From assembly GCA_003117195.1 (NCBI GenBank), contig BDSI01000045.1:356388-420387 (forward strand): a stretch of 64,000 nt of DNA. The letters are read 5' to 3'. The position numbers and the translations under genes were made by a program. The notes beneath the pieces were generated by a model, which ran no database searches, was not told the origin of the DNA, and worked only from the letters and a program-made list of their open reading frames with translations. The stretch is from Eudorina sp. 2006-703-Eu-15 (lineage: Eukaryota > Chlorophyta > Chlorophyceae > Chlamydomonadales > Volvocaceae). This document shows, piece after piece, positions 43,461 through 54,570 of the stretch; within the stretch, counting starts at the first letter, position 1; the number at the start of each line of letters is the position of its first letter.

Positions 43461-45538
43461 TCACTTGCTGCAGTCCGTTGTCTCCTCACACGGCAGCGCG
43501 CAGACGGTGTAATCGTCCAGGCGGTCCTCCAGCTCCGCCAGCGGCCGCAGCATCCTGTTGACCTGGCTCGCGGAGACGAGCAGCAGCTTGCTGGCCTGGT
43601 CCGAGTCGCCGTAGGTGACGATGTAGTCGGAGCGGCCGAAGCGCTCCAGCCCGATGGGGAACACGATGCCCGTGTGCTCCGAGGGGCGGCCGCCGACGTA
43701 CGGGATGAAGCCGTTGCTGATGTGGGTCATGTTGTAGGGCGCCGAGGAGTTGAACCTGCCGGCGCAGGGGCGCAGCATCCGCGTAGGGCGTGTTCCGATT
43801 TCTGTCCCTCCGTCAGCGGACTAGGTGTGTCCGTGCTGTTATCAGCATATCACTTAAACCCTAATGACACGTAGTGACACGATGATGATCGGATGGGGTC
43901 CCACGCTGCACGTGCAAATGTGTGTGTCCTGTTCGATGTGCGGGTGGGGGGTGCTGATCCTACCACATTTCGTGAACTCGACCCGCTGCATGCACGCTGA
44001 ATGATAGCGCCTGCCTCAATCGCATTATTGGCCCTATGATGATTTGGTTTATCCGTTTGGCATCCCCCGATGGTGCAAACCGCTCCTGCAACTCCCCGTT
44101 GGGTCCCCGAACTGCAAAGCCGGGCGAATGCCGCGTGGTGCCGGGCCAGGTCAGTGCCTACCGATAGAAGAAGAACGCGTACTCCAGCGGGTAGTGCACT
44201 CCAACACCTCCGGTATGCCTGCACGGCGCAGTTCGCGGGTTCAACGGGTGGGCTCAGACTGCTCATCTAGTCATGACGCAGCCCTGGCGCGGGTCGCCAA
44301 CACCGCCAACAGCATCAAGATGCGCCCCCGCACGCGGGCCTCATCGCCTAGGTCCGACGCGTCTGATTTGGGTTGCGCATGTGGGTGACCAATCACTTTC
44401 AACCGGAAACATCTGGGTCACGTCCAGATTGTTTGCGAACATGCAACAGCAGGCGGATTCCCAGAAATGCTCACCCGAAGCTGAACGCCTTGCGCAGCTC
44501 CTCCTGCTTTTGGGCCTCGTTGCTCGCGTACGCCACGTGCGCGCACTGTTTCTGAACCCCGCGCAGGAGGTATGGGTACGACATGTTCGCCCAGCTGGGA
44601 GTCACCTCGGGGTGGAAGCAGCCCGGGTGCGCCTTCAGGTGCCCCACCGCCAGGAACGACGCGCCGCCGTCCTCCAGGATCGCCGGAGTGCCGCCCGCCA
44701 GGTGCAGCAGCTTGCCATACTGCTTTGCGAACTGACGGAACACATCGTCCTCGGCGACCGCATCGAAGTCGCTGTGGACCAAGGGCTCGTCGTACGAGCC
44801 CCAGTTGAAGACCGAGTGCGGTCCGAAGGTCCCGTAACGCGAGAAGGACATGAAGGCCGTGCCGTTCCATGGCACCCAGTTCTTGTCCATGACGCCCTCC
44901 CCGCCGAAGAATGAAAGCAGCCGCGGGTAGCCCAGAGAGACGGAGCAGTTGCCCGTTTCGCGTTTGCAGTGTATGAGGACTCGCGAGACGGTATTGATCA
45001 CAGCCCTTTGAGGAGCGGTGCCCAGGGGCAAGGCCAAGTACACAAAGAGCCTGCCTTGCGGGTCCTTGAACAACCGACCGTCCTCAAGGTTGGACTGGCT
45101 TAGGTAGGTATGACCCAAAAGATCCGCCTGGAGCTGCCTGCTGCCCTTTTGCCGTCGCAGTCGAATGACTGCCATGACATTTGTGGAACGCCCTCGCCAC
45201 CCGTCCAGAAAGGGTGGCCGGTCTAAGCTTCCTGATCGGCATCGTCTGAAAGGATCCTTCGCCTGGTAGACACGTGCGAATAGACAATAGATCCGGCCTG
45301 AAACGTGCACTATAGCCGGGTTGAATACACAAGCTCCACCGGGCAGTCCAATCCCAAGGAATAAAGAGGTGATATCGGTGACACTTTTAGCAAAAGGTAG
45401 CTCTGTATTGTCGGAGAAGTCCTTTCCACAAAGTGGATGCGAGTAAAGTTCAGGAGACCCCGATTGCGACAGACTGTCTACAAAAGATGCACAACCGAGA
45501 AGCAGTAAAGCTACAAATTTCAATTTTGTGATGATCAT
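43461..45538 (-). CDS. Secreted beta-propeller glycosidase/phosphorylase-like protein
   Basis: Three exons, 45538-44475, 44218-44162 and 43755-43461, join in phase to 471 residues. The start at 45538 opens a signal peptide, MIITKLKFVALLLLGCASF. The body has the repeated blade features of the five-bladed beta-propeller superfamily (GH32/43/62/130 type). These are FNPAIVHVSGRIYCLFARVY near the first blade, DGRLFKDPQGRLFVYLALP, VMDKNWVPWNGTAFMSFSRY, GGTPAILEDGGASFLAVGH, a short exon GVGVHYPLEYAFFFYR, and FPIGLERFGRSDYIVTYGDS with DQASKLLLV. The KNWVPW and YGDSDQASK blocks fit algal and giant-virus relatives of mannosyl-phosphorylase-like proteins. Several potential N-glycosylation sites (NCSVS, NGTAF, NMSYP, NMTHI) support an extracellular or secretory-pathway role. 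Substrate and whether it is a hydrolase, phosphorylase or transferase cannot be told from sequence. Its neighbour is a wall protein, so wall glycan processing is a guess. Confidence 0.65.
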
Positions 45539-46319
45539 CGCCTGCTGGCATAGTTCATGTTTGAAGAAAGATGCCGAAAGTTTGTGAAAGTCATACAACT
45601 TTATAAGTAGGTCCACATGCCATCTGCACTCAATTGTGTCAGCTCTCGACATATGGAACAATGGGTCAATGGCTTGCAAACAAAATGTACGACAGGTTCC
45701 GTCGACCACTCGACCTGCATGTCGAGTGCTACATGATCGTGTTTATCTCCAGTGGTCGTCATGTGGCTTCGAGCATTCTTGCTGTTATGGTCGGCCATTG
45801 TTAATAAACATAAAACCTCGATCGTGGCTGCCAAGCAACGTGTCGTTTCCGTCGCGTGACCACCATTTGTGCACACAACACGCTGAATCCCCTTCAGCAA
45901 TCCACCACCCACGATGCATTCCGCGTACTACGTCGTGACCGTCAAGAGAAACGTAGGCGAACAAGAACATCCACTATCACGTACATAGCGACCCTCGGAC
46001 CCCAGCTTCATGTAGCACCCATCACAATCCCCAAAGTACTGCCCCCTCACCAGACGCCGCAGCAACACCTTCATGAAATGGAAAACGGCATCTTCCTGGC
46101 GAGTCTGCCCATACGGGTCTACACAGGCGCTCATGCCGGTCGCGCCGGTGATGAGCAGGTGCAGGAAGCTGGTGTGGATCGTCTGGATGGACCGACCCAT
46201 GCCCTCGAGAACCACACCCACTGACCCACACACGCCTGCGACGGTAAATCCCGCTCAAGGTCTTGTCAGCTTGTTTAGTATAGGTCCCGAAAACAATGGA
46301 GGACGGAGGGCTCACATGT
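45539..46319. other. Upstream region of the glycosidase-like gene
   Basis: It should carry the promoter. A minus frame at 46233-45928 with the segment TGATGMSACVDPYGQTRQED looks somewhat protein-like and starts after a CGCAG acceptor-like site. It has no recognised domain and no joinable neighbour, so it is left as a possible exon or gene remnant. Confidence 0.3.
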
Positions 46320-46425
46320 TAACGTTATTATTATTAGGATGTTACAGCGGACCCCGCGGGTCATCGGTGACAGCCCCTGTGACAGCCGAGGCTTCCTCAC
46401 CATACACTGCCTAAATGAACTAACG
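46320..46425 (-). mobile_element. Short non-autonomous retroelement, copy A
   Basis: About 96 bp (46325-46420) nearly identical to 49047-49144, flanked by TAACG on both sides as a candidate 5-bp target-site duplication. On the minus strand it runs from GTTCATTTAGGCAGTG to GGGGTCCGCTGTAAC and ends in a TAA-repeat tail. The 3' end matches that of the LINE fragment at 46850-47705. Confidence 0.65.
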
Positions 46426-46849
46426 CCACCATGGCGCTCCGGACAGGCTCCCCAAGTGCACCGAAACACTCCCCGGGCCCACACTACCAGGGAACCACCC
46501 CGTTCCTGAGAACCAACCATGGCAAGGGATAAAGCCCGCTCAGGGGGAGTTAGCCACCATGGCGCCCCTATTAGCGAACCACCACCCCCACCAAGGCGGG
46601 GTCACTTCTCCAGCGGTGGCCCGTAGTCTTGGAAGGCCACGGGGGCTCGCGAGTCACCATTCAAGGGCCTGCCCGTACGGTCCCACCGGGCCGAAAAAAC
46701 TGCCCACACCTAGCGATAGCTCCACTGGGCGTCAGTGCCCTGACCACCCGCGGTCTATTACGACAGAGTACCTACAGGGCTTAAGAATCCTGGCCTGACG
46801 GAACCGGGCCTCGGCACACAAGACGTTAACGTGCAATTGCGGGTACTGT

Positions 46850-47705
46850 TGTGAATGAATGAATGAACGTTACAGCGGACCCCAAAGGGATCACCGGTGT
46901 ATACCAGGGCAAGCCCCAGCAGGCCCCACCGCCAAGGCGGCAGGACACCTCCACACCTCAACGCCGCACCCAAAAACACACCGGGACATGACCCCACCCA
47001 GCCAGACACCGAAGCAAGCAGAGGCGCGCAGCGGGGCAACACTACCAAAGGGATAGGCACAGCAGAGGGCAGAATCCCCAGAAGTGGATAAAGCCAAGCA
47101 CAGGGGAGGTCGCCCACACAGGCACCCCCTCACCCAGCTACCACCACCCCTGAGGCACCCAACGCTGCACCCTCTCGAGGTCTTGGAAGACCCACGCCTG
47201 GCTCGTGACACTGCCCAGCGACCGCTAGTGGAGTAGCCCGCATCAGAAGAAACACCTTGGCCAAGCAACAACATACCAACGGGAGCCCTGCCTCCTACCC
47301 AATCTGGGGGCAGGCCAGGTCCCCAACTTGAGCCCCGGGTCGGATAACCCGAATACAAACAGGTAGAGGGCGGGGAACCCGTGCCTCATCCCTCATCAGG
47401 AGCAGGGCCCGCACACCGCAAGACTCCTCCCGACACTTTCAAGAAAGGGTGGAAGGGGCCCACCGAGGTCCATCCACGTTTCGGGAGTCCCAACTGGGCA
47501 AACCCGTGAAGGCGCCCCCAAAAGTCAGCAAATGCGCGCCGCTCCCTTTGCTGTGCAAATTCCGGTCCCGGCCGTACAGTCGTACCCTGACCAGGTGCTG
47601 ACCGCCGCAGGGTGGCCGCCATGAATCGGCGGCCAGTCTCCATGGCCGCGATCGCGGCCAACACCACCACATCCCAGACACATTGCTCCACGGGTGGCGG
47701 GGGTT
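46850..47705 (-). mobile_element. 5'-truncated LINE fragment (3' end)
   Basis: The minus frame 47691-47386 reads EQCVWDVVVLAAIAAMETGR and later FADFWGRLHGFAQLGLPKRG. It is closely parallel to the plus-strand LINE fragment at 49215-49430. After the stop comes a ~500-bp 3' UTR that ends GGGGTCCGCTGTAAC plus a TTCA repeat tail at about 46850. 5' truncation and a simple-repeat tail are the usual marks of LINE insertion. The reverse transcriptase part is missing. Confidence 0.7.
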
Positions 47706-47949
47706 CCGCCAGCCAGACATGCGTCCTCCGTATCCGCGCCCCTAGGCGCCCCTAGGCGCGATACTGTTGTATCATGCACTATTAGACAGTACGGCACTGG
47801 GGCCGTGTGGTTATCGACTCCAAACGTACTTCAAACTTTTGGTACTGGCGCCCATCAGTATACACTTCAGGTGCTTGCAGAACGGGAATGGCTGATGGGC
47901 CTTGCCAATTGATGCCCACGAGGTCTGATTACTGCAAAGCGAGTAGCGG

Positions 47950-49530
47950 CGGCGGTAATGATGGTAAGGCCCATGGCTCACTCATACATACAGACAAAAG
48001 GCGGATACGTACGTGAAGGCCTCGGGGCAGCAACTGAACCCGACAAAGTGGAGCTCCTGGTGGTGGGGTCGGTTGACGATTCGGGTACAGTCTCGATGGA
48101 AGAGGGACATGAAGTCGCAGGGTTAAAGATTGTGCATCGCGCCACCGCTCTCTAACAAAACCTCTCCTTCACAAACCCAGGAAGCGACGCTGAGCTGGAC
48201 TGGAAGGCGCAAGGGGAAAACGTGAAGGAGCGCTTCCAGGCGTTGTCGCGGTTATCCCAAGGGCTGCAAGAAGGCGAGCGGCCCGGGCTCGAAGGCAGGC
48301 ACGCTGCACTTGCCAAATGCCTGTCGTTAAGGACCGTTTGACATGGTTCGAGCTATATCCCGGCTCCGGGACACGACGGACGGATGGGAGAGGAACTTGG
48401 ACGCGAACCCCCCGACCGCCCGCACACAGCGCCAGCGTCGCCGGGGATGGGCAGTGTTTGTTGGGGAGTGCTTGGGGGTAGGAGCCGACGGGTGGCAGGA
48501 GTGGAACCGGTGGAGGGAGTGTGAGGCGGCCCTAGAGGCGCTCCGACAAGACATCTCATCAGGGTGATGGGAGGCCGCCGAGGGGACCCTGGGGCCCACC
48601 GAGGCGACCCCCCCCCAGGGAGAGAGGAAGTCACGGATATGCTGTTGAGGCGCATGGGGTGGAGGCTGCAAAACGGCCTCAAGTTGGCACTCCACGAGTA
48701 CACCGTGCGGTATGGCACGGCGCTGCAGCTGCACAGCCTCGGGGAGGCGAGGCGTGAGGCGCACACACGCTTTGTCTGTGAAGCGCTAGGGGTAGAGGAT
48801 ACTGCACCCCAAGTGCCGAGGATGGTTTCGAGGGTGACTGAAAACATTCAGAGGATGTGGACGGAGGCCAAGTGCGGAAATTCCAATAAGGACGCGTGTT
48901 GGCGATTGGCGGTTGATGGAATCCTAATGCACATGAGGGGGACGGCTGTGGCCCCTTGCGGATGCGGGACATACCCGGGCGCCGGGGCGGTGCGGCCAAT
49001 GCCCAGGCAATACCACTTTTGGGGCTGCTTGGTGGCCCAAACAGTTATTATTAGGATGTTACAGCGGACCCCGCGGGTCATCGGTGACAGCCCCGGTGAC
49101 AGCCGAGGCTTCCTCACCATACACTGCCTAAATGAACTACACTGCCAAACAGTTGTTGCGCAAATCGAGGGGTGAGCATTCAAAGACAGCATGTGTGGCT
49201 CGCCCTGCCCCCCACGGGAGTGCAACAGTGCGTATGGGACGTCGTCGTCTTGGCGACAACCAGTGCCATGGAAACGGGCCGGCGAGTGGGGGTCCAGGAA
49301 CGCGGACGGTACCCCTGGGCCAACGGTGGATGCTGAGTGGCTGGCCGCTTGGCGGGCAGTGGCGGATTTTTGGAGCCGGCTCTACGACTTCACAGAGCTT
49401 GGAGTACCGAGGAAGGGGTGGTCAGCGGTGTGTGCGTGCGTGCGTGGGGCGGCCGGGACCCTGGAGCCGAGTGGCCAGCGGGCGGCCGTTGTCCCCACCC
49501 AAGCCAGCGATGCACATGCCGGGTGAAAGT
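47950..49530 (+). pseudogene. LINE ORF2 C-terminal fragment, disrupted
   Basis: Successive frames encode pieces typical of the region after a LINE reverse transcriptase: PDKVELLVVGSVDDSG (48040s), DAELDWKAQGENVKERFQ (48190s), then CGCGTYPGAGAVRPMPRQYH and FWGCLVAQT (48955-49045), a zinc-knuckle-like C-terminus. It continues as QCVWDVVVLATTSAMETGRR near 49223. Stops and frame changes separate the pieces. A 98-bp element (49047-49144) sits inside the QTV codons. The N-terminal endonuclease and catalytic RT motifs are not present, so this is a dead, 5'-truncated copy. Confidence 0.65.
49037..49154 (-). mobile_element. Short non-autonomous retroelement, copy B, with TSD
   Basis: A 98-bp insert at 49047-49144 is flanked by a perfect 10-bp direct repeat, CCAAACAGTT (49037-49046 and 49145-49154). 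Removing insert plus one repeat restores a continuous LINE frame, so this is a clean insertion. The sequence is almost identical to copy A and begins at the same 5' point, suggesting a full-length short element rather than random truncations. Confidence 0.75.
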
Positions 49531-49703
49531 TAGTACCGTATAAAGTTTAGCAGTACTGTATCTGGACCCGTTGGAATGCCCGGTCTGGACTAATGGTCCA
49601 CCTTGTAACGGATACAGACAAATTAGTTTAGCGCAGGTCCAATACTTGTGAAGGTGTTAAAAAACACCGAAGATCGTCAGCTCACCAGGCGGCCTACTGA
49701 AGC

Positions 49704-49903
49704 TTGCGGCGACGGATCCCTTCCGTGCAACCAGGCAGCCAAGCTCGTGGTCGCAAAGGGTCAGGGTGCGCTGGATGGCCCCCGCGGGGGTCCATGCTGC
49801 CGGTTGCGGCGACGGATCCCTTCCGTGCAACCAGGCAGCCAAGCTCGTGGTCGCAAAGGGTCAGGGTGCGCTGGATGGCCCCCGCGGGGGTCCATGCTGC
49901 CGG
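49704..49903. repeat. Perfect 100-bp tandem duplication
   Basis: 49704-49803 and 49804-49903 are identical over all 100 bases, beginning TTGCGGCGACGGATCCC. Identity implies a very recent duplication or an assembly artefact. Confidence 0.95.
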
Positions 49904-49912
49904 GTGCGCCTC

Positions 49913-50150
49913 GCAAAACGGACAACGGCGTTGTGGTCAGCATGTCAAACCCCATCTGAAGCCGTGCACAACTCGGAACGGCCGTCCGAACCCCTACCGC
50001 CGCACATGGCTACCCAGAAGAGGTACCCGAGCGAGTCCACAACCTTGGCCGCCCCGTAGCTCCCCATCCGACCGTGGCTTGCAAAACGGCATTTGTTCAG
50101 CATGTCAAACTCCATCTGAAGCCGTGCTCGACTCGAAACGACCGTCCAGA
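49913..50150. repeat. Diverged direct repeat, two copies
   Basis: 49913-49990 and 50081-50150 share GCAAAACGG, CAGCATGTCAAAC and CCATCTGAAGCCGTGC with scattered differences. They are spaced 168 bp apart and have no coding sense that I recognise. Confidence 0.75.
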
Positions 50151-50828
50151 CCCCGCGCACGCACGTGCCCCTCGAGCATTCTACCTACCAAGGATTGCTC
50201 CCCGACGCTTGCTCCCCGCTCCACGCACCTTGCGTCAGGGTTGGGACTCACGTCCCTGGCAGCGTCCCCGCCCCTGCTGGCCATCGCAGCTTCCGTGCTG
50301 CACCTCCACGGCCTGTGGCGAATGACCGGCAACTTTACACGCTAGGGTCCGGACAGGTCCGGGCGTCGCTGAAGTTTGCTCTGGCGTGCTCCCCAATACG
50401 TCCGTGGCCTTGTGATCCTCTTAAGCTTCTGGCAGAAGAATTTATGATCTCCTGGCGTCTTCAACGAATCGGTGAAGCTTGCGAACATCAAGACAAAATG
50501 ACTAAAGAATAACACATTCTCACCAACAGAATGGTATTGGCGTATCAAGAGCAGTGGTTGATAAATGAAGGCAACGCGGAAGATGTTTTGGGCGATGTAT
50601 GCAGCCATTCCCAATTCTTATTCTTCAATGATATCAATTTACTCTTTGAGCAAGATATTGCTTTCAAGCGGGCTGTACGGGATTCGGGGCGAGCGCGGTG
50701 TTGCCATATTCGCTTGAGGCCTTGAAGAAGTGGGGTTGCTGCAAGCGCGGATGGAAGCGCAACATACCACGTATTAAGGCTGTGCGATAATTGTGAGTAC
50801 TTGAGCTTTTAGGTTCCTGCAATTGGCG

Positions 50829-51865
50829 ATGTGCCTGTCACGCGCGAACTGGCCGTGCGGGCGCCCGCAGCAACATGTTCATCGTCAACGCAAGGTGATG
50901 TCAGCTCCCGGCTGTTTATTCAGCGGCAGCGGCGTCGGAGGATCTGGCCGGGGGCCCACTGGTACTACAACGCGCTCGCCGGATCCCGACGACAAGGTAC
51001 TGCACTTGCGGTTGGTATGAGAGTACCGCTCGTTTGCAAGGACGCTGGTTGTGTTGGAATGGCGCGGCTTTAATGGGCGCGAGCTGGTTTGGTACCTGTG
51101 CCTCACCGCCGTCGCGGTAAGTTGTGAAAGCTTTTGATCCAGACTGATATATATAAACTACATTTGAATTTTTGTATTGCTTTGCGTCAGATTTCCGTGA
51201 CGGTGCCAACTTGGGTCTCAGCAGTCCGGCCGGGCAGCTCCTTCGGGCCAAGTCAGCGGGCCCTGCAAGGACCTTATTTTTTGACATCTCGAACAACAAC
51301 AGTCGCACTACCAGTAGTCGCGGGCGCTGTACGCGGCGTGGAGTTGCAGGCGCTCCAGTCGAAGCCTGCGACTGCTGGCGGCTTGGAGTTGCAGGCGCTC
51401 CAGTCGAAGCCTGCGACTGCTGGCGGCATGGAGTTGCAGGCGCTCCAGTCGAAGCCTGCGACTGCTGGCGTGGCGCTTGGCGCAGCTGGACAGGACGGTT
51501 GGTTCGATACGCGGTTTGTGCGTGATGGGTTGCAAAGTGTAGGGGCCGGTGTTCACGCTGCCGGGTCCGAACTAGGTAGCGGCATACATTCCAGCGGACG
51601 AGCGATTTCGCGCAGCATGAATGTGGCTGGGGAGAAGGGGCTACAGCACATAGGGAGGGGGATTCAGGGTGGGCTGCAATCCGTTGGGGCTTGGTTGTTT
51701 GCTGCGGCGGTGGTCATGAGCATATCTAATATCATAGTAAACCGAAACAGCAAGGGGGGAGGCAGCGGCGGGGTGGGCAACGGCGGGGGGAGGGGTGGCA
51801 ACGGTGGAGGGGGGGCAACGGCTGACGTGGATAACGGAAGCACGTCATCGTGTGTCACAGTTTAG
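50829..51865 (+). CDS. Unrecognised small protein with ELQALQSKPATAG repeats and C-terminal TM
   Basis: Two exons, 50829-50996 and 51191-51865, join in phase 0 to 280 residues. Exon 1 is basic and Ser/Gly-rich (MCLSRANWPCGRPQQHVHRQ), possibly a transit peptide. Exon 2 has three consecutive 15-residue units, G-x-ELQALQSKPATAG, coded by a 45-bp repeat (51340-51470). Next is a Gly/Ser/Ala amphipathic stretch with recurring GLQSVGA and GLQHIGRGIQ units. A hydrophobic segment LFAAAVVMSISNIIV (likely membrane span) follows, then a Gly-rich tail ending SSCVTV. The exon 2 acceptor (TTGCGTCAG) is good. The exon 1 choice is less sure, because the upstream frame of exon 2 is open but has no ATG. TGTAA at 51910 lies 45 nt after the stop. 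Function unknown; the amphipathic repeats suggest membrane association. Confidence 0.5.
51340..51470 (+). repeat. 45-bp coding tandem repeat, three copies
   Basis: Three nearly identical 45-bp units containing GAGTTGCAGGCGCTCCAGTC encode G-x-ELQALQSKPATAG. The near identity at DNA level indicates recent expansion. Confidence 0.9.
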
Positions 51866-53269
51866 TTTGTCCTTGGTTGCGTGACTGACTATTGTACTGT
51901 ACTGACTATTGTAATAATGTGCTGCTCACTTCACTTGCAAAGTTCCTACTGTACTTCACTTGCAGAGTTCCTACAGTAAAGTGTCTGTTGTCCGTTGTGC
52001 CGCGGCGAACCTCCACTGACGCGGGCTGTGGTCACCTACTACTCGTGTGCGGATGTACGGCAGCGAGTCATGCTGCGGGTCGCGTAGAGCGGGTCGCGCG
52101 AGGGTTCGGGTAATGCCGGGGGTACTGGCCGAGCCCTGCTGCCAGGTAGTGACACAATTACGTTTCCATTGCCGTCAAGAGGTAATTGCACCATGTTGTG
52201 GTGCTGTCGCAAAGTCGCACGGCCTCTAGATCCGCGTTTTCTCCCCTTCGTATATCGGCAGTGTGTCGATTTGAAGTCGTCCCCTTACTGCTCATCGATT
52301 TGTAGCTGTGTGCGGTGCGAATGGCTAGCGCATGCTGCTTGATGCTCAGATTGTACTACAGTTTGTACCATTTTCTCGTTGATTCGCCTAGATGGCAGTT
52401 GTGTTACAGGTAGCATGTACAGTATTCTTACTGGGTCGCCTCCGTGGCTATTGTATATCTCAGGAGATATGCACCTTTGTTTCGTTGACTCGTCGTTTTC
52501 GTGGCGGGTGGTTGGTGTGTTCGCTTTTCCAATGCTTTCGGGCGGTTATGTGCAGGTTTTACAGCCCCATCGTTCGTTGGCATCATGGACACGACGTTCT
52601 GGTTCAGTGTTGCCTGTTGCGGGTTCACCTTCCAAATGTATGGCGGCCAAATATGGCGCCTGTAAATAGTCCATGCTACAATCATGTGTCCTGTATGAAT
52701 ACTCATGAGCTCCCATGAGACACAGTCAGCGGCCATGAGACACAGTCAGCGGCCTGCTTGACCGCCGAGCGTTCTAGCAATTGTACTACCTGGTGTAGTA
52801 GTCGTACACAGCCGAGACATCATAGTCAGAAGTCATGTCTGACAGATGCCTAGTGCATGGCAATTTCTCATGCAGCTTCAGTACAATGTACGTATGGACA
52901 CAGCAGGACAGCAAACTTCAGGCTCTGTCGCGCCAGGTCACAGGTCAGGTTCTACCAATTCAATGCCGTACGTCTCACGAACGTTTCGAGCCACACGCTG
53001 TCAGTAACACCTTCCTACACACATGGACATCTTCACCTTCACTGCTTCCAAAAACACCCATCCCACAAAGCATCGGCCGTTTGCTACCCCTGCGCCTCCA
53101 AGCCCCTGTCAACCCACTAGCCAAGTAGTGCGATTGCTGCCTTCCCTGATGCCTGCCTGCTTGCCGTCTGCCTGCCTGAAACCTTGCCGCACGCAATCCC
53201 GCTCACCAAGACACCCAACTCCCTTCCTCACCCGCCCCTGAATCCCTCCCAACAGCCCGCCGCCGGCGC
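51866..53269. other. 3' flank of FGAM synthase copy 1, duplicated unit
   Basis: No exon is supported. From about 52308 onward the sequence is a diverged duplicate of 57912-58937, including the shared stretch GTTGGCATC near 52576 and 58187. It is therefore non-coding 3' flank carried along with the gene tail. Confidence 0.55.
51910..51914 (+). terminator. TGTAA poly(A) signal
   Basis: TGTAA 45 nt downstream of the stop of the repeat-containing small protein. Confidence 0.5.
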
Positions 53270-54570
53270 TCACTTTGGCAACGCTCGATGCGACTCCGCC
53301 CACTCGCGCGCATTCTGGGAGAGCTTTATCCAGGGCGCCGGCCCCTTGGCCTCCAGGCCTAGACCTGCCGGCACATATGGCAGCTGCCACGTGAGGAAGC
53401 AGCGCTCCGGGTGCGGCATCATGGCCAAGTGCCGGCCATCCTCGGAGCATAGAGCGGCGATGCCCATGGGGGAGCCGTTGGGGTTGGCGGGGTAGACCTC
53501 CGTGGGCTGGCCGTCCGCATCCACGTACCTGCGGATTTATTTCGGAGATAGGTAAAAGGTCAGGACGCAGCGTCAACATATGTACGATATAGGGTCACAT
53601 GCATGCGCGTGCTTGCATTTTGGAAGCCCATCGGGTCATAACTTAGATGAAGAGACAGAAGTCATGCAGCGAGCGCTACAATGAGGTCCCTCATCCAGTC
53701 AGGCAGCAGAACTGCTTTACGGTAGCAGCACTGCTTTGCGGTAGTAAAACACGTAGACCCTATATTGGGCAGGGTGAGGGCCTTGTTGGTCGCGCAGGCA
53801 GGTCGCTAGGCGCTGCCGCATCCCCCCACTCAAACGTCTACCAATTTCCTATATCCCCACTTGACCCCCACCCTACCCCCAGTTACCCTCCGTCCGCGAT
53901 TTACACGATCCCCTCAGGATGAACACAGCACCCTTGTCCACCCACAGTCCAACCATACGCAGGCCGCGGAGGCGCATCCACGGTGATTATGCCCCCTTCC
54001 CCAGGTGCCCTCCGCGGCCTGCGAGATAATCCCTTTGGGACTACCAACCCAACCCAGCCGTCCAATACCCGCAGTCGAACAACCCAGGCCGCCGTTCCCC
54101 CACTCCACCTTGGCAATAGATGCATGACATTTCCCCAGCCTGACTGCCTCTTCCCCGTCCCGGCTCCCTCCCGTCCCTCCCTCCCTCCCGCCCCTCCTGG
54201 AGCACTCATTGGATGGGCGCCAGGCCCTTGCTGAGCACCTCCTGCTTGACCTGCTCGTCGGGGAACAGGCACTTGCCCTCGCCGTGCGCGCACCACACGC
54301 CCATCACGCTGCCCTCCATGCCCTGCAGCAGCACCGCCGGGCTCTTCTCGACGCGGACCTGCACCCAGCGGCTCTCGAATCGGCTGCTGCTGTTGTGCAC
54401 GAAGCGAGGCTGCCGCACGTCCGCGATCTGCTGCGCGCCCGGCGCCGGCACCCAGCCCAGCAACGCCATCAGCTGGCAGCCGTTGCAGATGCCCAGCGAC
54501 CAGGTGTCCTTGCGGTTGTAGAAGGCGCGGAACTGCTGCAGCAGCCGGTCGTTGAAGCGGTCGTTGAAGC
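52308..54570. repeat. Segmental duplication, unit 1
   Basis: Matches 57912-60172 with an offset of about 5.66 kb: FGAM synthase 3' flank, last exon (both 259 bp), intron and amidotransferase exon. Coding and intron parts are nearly identical. The 3' flank is more diverged. Confidence 0.85.
53833..53858 (+). repeat. Dispersed intron motif in FGAM synthase copy 1
   Basis: Contains the exact core CGTCTACCAATTTCCTATAT, in the intron before the last exon of copy 1. The paralogous site in copy 2 is at 59506-59530. Confidence 0.75.

Larger units (their letters stand above)
49531..50828. other. Spacer with tandem duplications
   Basis: Holds the 100-bp perfect duplication and the diverged ~70-bp pair listed separately. 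From 50400 to 50800 it turns AT-rich. A 64-codon plus frame (50531-50725) and a 90-codon minus frame there show no recognised domain. Confidence 0.4.

Noticed and set aside
48564..49175. 204-codon plus frame as an intact gene
   Set aside because: It reads through the inserted short element and is a piece of a dead LINE, not a gene.
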